From: Diospyros lotus
Lineage: Eukaryota > Streptophyta > Magnoliopsida > Ericales > Ebenaceae
Direction: 5' to 3'
Length of the DNA: 64,000 bases
Assembly: GCF_014633365.1 (NCBI RefSeq)
Contig: NC_068338.1
Location: 20,098,616-20,162,615, forward strand
Positions 27,101-33,100 of the stretch are shown here, piece by piece. Position 1 is the stretch's first letter. Each line of letters starts with the position of its first letter. The translations under genes were made by a program, and so were the position numbers. The notes beneath the pieces were generated by a model. It was not told the DNA's origin. It was given only the letters and a program-made list of their open reading frames with translations, and searched no databases.

Positions 27101-30100
27101 GGTTGGTTTCTTTGTTTTCTGAATTGGGCCTTAAATCTCAGCCTACGCCAATTATTTGGAGTGATAACATGGCGGCTAAGAGCATTGCAAAAAACCCAAT
27201 ATTTCATTCTCGTACAAAACATTTTGAGATTGATCTTCATTTTGTTTGAGAAAAGGTTGAGAAGGGAGAAGTGGAGATTAGATATGTTCCTACATCTAAT
27301 CAGTTGGCTAATGTTTTTACTAAAAGTATTCCTAAGAACAGATTTCAGTTGCTATGTACTAATCTGGGCCTACGGATGTCTCTTGCTCAAGCAGCTCATT
27401 CTAAGACAATTGAAGAACAACCATCGGTCAACAGGAAGTTTGTTTTGAGGGGGAATGTTGGAGATCACGTGACATGAGTAACTAAAGTTTGTTAGCTTTC
27501 TCTATGGTTTAGTTTTCTGTTAGCTGGCTATTGTAAATTAAGAGGTTGCTTTACACGATCAGGCTTGTAATAGAGGCTGGCTGATTGTATATATATATCA
27601 GCATAGTCTTCCTTTTCTGTATCAATTGCTGTGTTAATACAATATCAGTTCTCCCTCCCTATCCCTCTCTGATTCATTCCTCCATTATATCGTATTTTGA
27701 CAGTCTTCTTCGCCTTCTCTATTGTGAGCGACTGTCCGTCTATGACTAACCACTTGCATCTACCATCTTCAATGCCGGAGTGTGGCACTGTGTTGCCCCC
27801 TTTCATCTTCTCCAACGAAGGTGGGATTTCGGTTTTCGAGTTTTTGTGTTGCAAACCCTTTTGTCTTTCCCGTCAATCTCTGTTCTGCGACCCTTCGCTT
27901 TCTCCATCGTGACTGCAATCGGTCAGTCATCCCTTTGATGGCAACAATTGTGATTGCAGTTAAGGGCGACGACGACAGTGGTTATGGTTGGGGTTACGGC
28001 TATGGCAGATGAAGTTAAAGGAGATGACTAGAGATGAAGGAGATGTGCAGGTGCCAACGATGGCAGAGATCTTCACCATCTTCGTCACTCTCTGTGTCTC
28101 TCTCTCCTTAACTCTTCGTCTCACTACTTTGATACCATGTAGTTTTTGGACAAAAATAACTTCTCTCACTTTTCATTTGATAGGACATACATATATATAG
28201 AAAATACAAGGGAGAAACTGCCCATATGGAATCAGTTAAGAAAGGGAAAAACTGATTCGATTAAGAAAAATTGTCACCTAGAGATAAGAAAAAAATAACT
28301 ATACACCTAAATACAAAATTGCAATCACATGATTTTCTACATTTTTAATATTCATTATTGTATCCATAATTATTAATGATTAAAATATAAAAAGTGTTGC
28401 ATTTTGTCTTATCATTGCAACATCTATATCCTTATTTTGCACAAATCACAATATCATACACCCTTCATCATATGCATATCAATGTATTGCCTAATAATCG
28501 AAATTTTGGAACCAAATTACAAGTACCATGAATATGAAAAGTGTATCAAATCTAACAAGGATACAATTATGTGGATTAGGGCACCATAATGAAAACACCA
28601 ACACCACAAAAAGTTGTGGGTCTTGTCACAGATTAAATGAGGTGTCTATCTTGGTTAGATGGGAGATGCAAACACCAACTATTAGATTCAGATGTCACGA
28701 CACGGCCAACACTGTAATTGCACACTATTTGTATTTCTATTGATTCTATTGATTGTACTTTGCTAATACTATTTTTTATTGCACCTCCAGTTACAATAAC
28801 TAAACAACAGCAAGCCTATAAATAGGCTAATTGTAGAGGATGGGGATTCATGTGGAAATTAACAAAAAATCTTTTGCCTCCAATTCTCTATTCTCCCTCT
28901 TTTCTTGATGTTCTCCCTCCCTTTCAGCCTAACTCTCCCTCCAATTCTCTTTAATTCTCAAATTCTACCCAAAACAACCACTGTCAAATCTTAGGATCTA
29001 ACATTGAAGTATTCGCGAAGTGGGAAACAACTCCGTAGTTATTCTTTAGCACATTAATTGCAAAATAAATCTATCTTTTCATATGGAAATTTGAATCTTA
29101 GTTGCTAACATATCTCATGGATAATACATAGACATTTCAACACCTTAACTTAATTCAAAGATTTGTGGAAAAGACATTCACTCTTATCACTAAACTAAAT
29201 TTGCACCCTATTTCGAAACAAGGTACATTGTTTTGTCACCTTACCTTGGCATGAGTCAGTGTGTTTTGCCTGCCACATCTATGGACAAGCTTAAATCACA
29301 AGGCCCTAGGCCTTGTCATGAGTGTGAATGGGCCTTACTCAATGAGTAAAGCATACCACTTACCTCAATTGTGCATATCCTCCACCTTGAAAATGTATTT
29401 TTCTCATTTCCAATTCCTTAGGGTCAATAATTTGTGACCAATCAACTCTTCTTCCTTCAATCTCTCAACTATGGATAATTGATTGTATCTTCTCATTTTG
29501 AGTTACATTGGTGTCACAACCTAGGGTTGGGCTAGGGTTTAGAAAGGAAATTTAGAAGAATTCGAGGGAGAGAGAGAGAGTAGAATTGGAGGGAGAGACT
29601 AAGCAGAAACAGAGAGAATAGAAGGAAAACTGCGGAAATCAAGAGAGAGAAAATGTAAGGAAAGAAGCTTGAATTCAATATTTCATTTCATAATCCATTC
29701 TTTATATACGATAGCCTATTTATAACTGAAAGCATATTCTAGAAATAGCACCCATGTGCTCTTCAATAGATATCATAACCACCTATAGCTAAGGGAAAAT
29801 ATCTCTAACAGAAAGGAGAAAAAAAATACAAATACTACTCTTGGAACGTGACAAATTTCCCCCCTTAAAATGTTTCTTGTCCCCCAAGAAAATTACTACC
29901 ATTGAGCTATTGTTCCTTTATCCAATTCCAGTTGGCTATCCTACTTCGTTGTCTTCCTCTAAGCCTTCCATATTCAACAACTGTCTTCTGCATTGGTGGC
30001 CCGGACTGAATTTGTCCCCGCATTTAGAGGATAATCTAGGCCTTCTCTTTGGCTCCATAATAGGAGGTTTGGCTGCATTAGGGTTAGTGTGAACCCTAAG

Positions 30101-33100
30101 ATGCTCTTTTCCTTGAGTTAGACCTGAGGCTGCAGTCCAAGCATTTTCTCCCACCTCCTAACTACTCAGAGGATAACCTTCTATTAGAGTTCCGAGCCTT
30201 TTGAAAATAGCTTCTAATGCAAGCTCCTGCATTCTCACCTTCTCAGCTGCTTGCTATACTGTTTCTGGCTACATCATCTTTGCAATCAGTTTTAATTCGT
30301 CATTCAACCCAGTTACGAAACTAGACACAAAATATGCTTTCATTCAAGGTTAGATAAGATATGATCACTAACGATTTCAGCTCCTCAAACCTAGTTTGAT
30401 ACTCTTCTACCGAACCTTCCTACCTTGGCTTATTGAATTCTTCGATAATGTCCATCCTAGTTCTTTCCCCGAATCGCATACAGAAATCGTCCACAAACTC
30501 CTGCCAACTCAATTTCATCCTCCTCCTATTCCACCCTTGGAACCATACAAGTGGTTGCTAAATTCACCTTTCGTCCTTCCGCCACTCTATATTAGTAAAA
30601 GAATCGTTCACATCTCCATATCCACCATCTTGGTTTGTCTCCTTCGAATACCGGAATGTCTAGCCTCGACAATGGGGGTGTGATACTGATTCACTTGTCC
30701 CCTAATGGAATTTTTTGGTACAAATTCCGATCGTTCCTCTGTTTCCAGAAGATCAAGAGCATGCTGCCAAGGTCTTGCCTCTATTGGAATTGAAGCCGAG
30801 GTGGGCCTTGGAGGGAAGTTTGTTGGCAAGCTCATGTTAGGAATTATGGAGAATAGACTTAGGACAGTTCTTAGCTGCTGTCTAAAACTAGGGAATTCTT
30901 CTTGGAGAGTGAAGAAGTCTTCTCTCAGATTTCTCTCCACCGCCATTGTTGAAGTTTGCCTCGAGTTTTGTCCTAGAAGATAGCAGAACCAGAAGGAGTA
31001 TAAAAGAGTAGTTTTGGCTGAAGAAATTAGGCAGCTAGGGGTTAAGTGTAATTAGTACATTTTGTTGGGGTTAATATGTAATTTCCCTAAGTTAGTTAGT
31101 TGCCTAAGTGTGTCTGCCTCCTCTATAAATAAGAGGGCAAGGCAACAGTCTAATAACTCCTCTCTCTTGTCAAGTTCTCTGTTTCTATTGTGAGTATTCT
31201 TTGTTCTAGAGAAAGTGAGGCATGTGTATTGTGTTCTTTAGTTTTCTTGGAGTGAACAAGGGTTGTACTTGAGCAATAGGGTTGAGAGAGGGCTTGGGCT
31301 TTGTACTGATCAGTTTCATCCTAATAAAAGGCTGCTCTTGATGGGTGTTTGAAGGCTGGATGTAGGATTGCCAAATGCATTCCGAACCAGGATAAATCTG
31401 CGCCTAATGCTGTTTGGTTTGATCTTTTAAATTCAGTTATTTTCTTTTCTGTTGTTCATTTTTATGTTCTTACATTTACATTACATCCGAGAGTCTTTAA
31501 GAGGGTTTATGTGAGGGTTTTCTCGCCTAAGGGTGTAATCTAAGAGTCCTAAGGTTAACAGCCATCATGTCAACTCTGCCTCGACTAACTTCCTCTTGAG
31601 TCTAATGGAGGCCAAGTTCCATCATCTCCAACCTTTCCTCTATCCGTTCCCGGTTCTATTAAAGGCCCGTCTCCATCGCATCCAACACCACATCTCCAAT
31701 TGTTGCATCCTCGTTCCTTCCACCATCACTAAATGCACCTATTACTTTTGATAACTTGGCTACACAGCTCATCGAGTCCACTGATGGTGATAACCGATCG
31801 AAATTATGAAAATTCCGATCGTCTTCACTCAATCAGCTTCTAGCTCACTGAACCCGATCAATGGATATTTTCAATCGTGATGGCACTGAATTTCGATCGC
31901 TCGGAATTGCTGCTTGCTAGAAGTACTCGAAACTAAATGGTCGAGAATCGCCTAGCTCTAAACAGCTTTGATTGGATTTGCTGCTTGCAGTTAAGTTGAT
32001 TGCTCAGACTCAATTTGCGATCATTGTGATTCAACAACCGCCCCCAAACCTACTTCCACTTCGCACCTTCCTTTCTCGCTAGAATCAACGCCTTTGTCTA
32101 ATCACCGTCCAATGTTCAGAGGACCACTGGCTCTAATACCAAAATGTCACAACCTAGGGTTGAGCTAGGGTTTAGAAAGGAAATTGAGAGAGAGAGAGAG
32201 CGGAATTGGAGGGAGAGACTAAGCAGAAATAGAGGGAATTAAAAGGAAAACAAGGGGAATCAAGAAAGAGAAAATAAAAGGAAAGAAGCTTGAAGTCAAT
32301 ATTTCATTTCATAATCCATTCTTTATATACTATAGCCTATTTATAACTGAAAGCATATTCTAGAAACAGCACCCATGTGCTCTTCAAAAGAAATCATAAC
32401 CACCTATAACTAAGGGCAAATATCTCTAACAAAAAGGAAAAGAAAATTACAAATACTACCCTTGGAACATGACAACAGGGTAATTAGTCAACACCAGTCG
32501 ACTTCTTCCTTTACCTCTTAATTGTGGGTTATAATGGATTGTCCCAACCTCACTGTCGATTATTCAAGCAATAGTTGACTACAACAGCCATCAATTGACC
32601 TTTCTTACATGTCTACCTTACATACACTTAATGTCAATTCACAATCAAGCTTATTCATGAGATATTAGATGCAACAACTCTCTCTGTGATCAAAACATAT
32701 CCCCATTTCATTTTATATCATAAGATCAACATGATAGATAAACATTTAAGCATCTACATAAGGCGCATAGTGTTGTGTATATCTTCCTCCCTTATCTACC
32801 CCCCAAGTTGGACATCTTCTCCAACATTTCCATGGTCTAGAATTTTAAAATGCAATGCATGAGAATACATTCTCAATAAGGCATGGCATGGCAATGCAAT
32901 AATACACAATAGCCATCAATCACACGTTTCATGAAAGTAGCCCTTAACCTTGAAATTCCCCATTCATTGCATGGGGACCTCCTAGGTTCAAGCCTCATTT
33001 TTCCCTTTGACATCATTGTCGCATTATCTCTGTGGCCCCAGGCCATAATCTCACATTAGCCAACATTCTCTACCATTACAAAAGGGGTATCACAACACAT

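Larger units (their letters stand above)
22711..27702 (+). mobile_element. Full-length Copia retrotransposon, decayed, TSD GTCTT
   Basis: LTRs 22711-22957 and 27456-27702 (both 247 bp, TGTTGGAGATCA...TATTTTGACA) differ at about seven sites. Target duplications GTCTT lie at 22706-22710 and 27703-27707. The primer site TGGTATCAAAGCC is at 22958-22970 and a polypurine tract (GAGGGGGAA) ends at 27455. The gag-pol order is gag, zinc knuckle, protease, integrase, reverse transcriptase, RNase H, the Copia order. The frame is broken by about ten stops, so the copy is inactive. It sits inside the TRIM-like element in SIZ1 intron 1. Confidence 0.95.
21567..28341 (-). mobile_element. Small non-autonomous LTR element (TRIM-like), TSD TTTTT, split by a Copia
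   Basis: LTRs 21567-21777 (211 bp) and 28138-28341 (204 bp) start TGTAGTTTTTGG and end TTTTCTA(T)ACA. Both are flanked by TTTTT (21562-21566, 28342-28346). The sense strand is minus: primer site TGGTATCAAAG is the complement of 28127-28137, and a polypurine tract is the complement of about 21778-21792. Without the inserted Copia (22711-27702) it is about 1.8 kb. The interior has no gag or pol; it holds a short unrecognised frame and a four-copy tandem repeat. The TTTTT duplication is weak evidence because it is low-complexity. Confidence 0.8.
29512..32474 (-). mobile_element. Third gag-only LTR element, split by a solo LTR
   Basis: LTRs 29512-29853 (342 bp) and 32145-32474 (330 bp) begin TGTCACAACCTAGGGTT and end ...TGACA. 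The sense strand is minus: a variant primer site TGGTATTAGAG is the complement of 32131-32141, and the polypurine tract (complement of 29855-29866) adjoins the left LTR. The interior has a broken gag only. A Copia-type solo LTR (30947-31560) sits at the gag start. The flanking pentamers ATTGG and ACAGG do not match well, so the target duplication is decayed or misplaced. Confidence 0.85.

Noticed and set aside
30396..30983. Plus-strand frames of about 92-95 codons
   Set aside because: Antisense shadows of the minus-strand gag of element 29512-32474.
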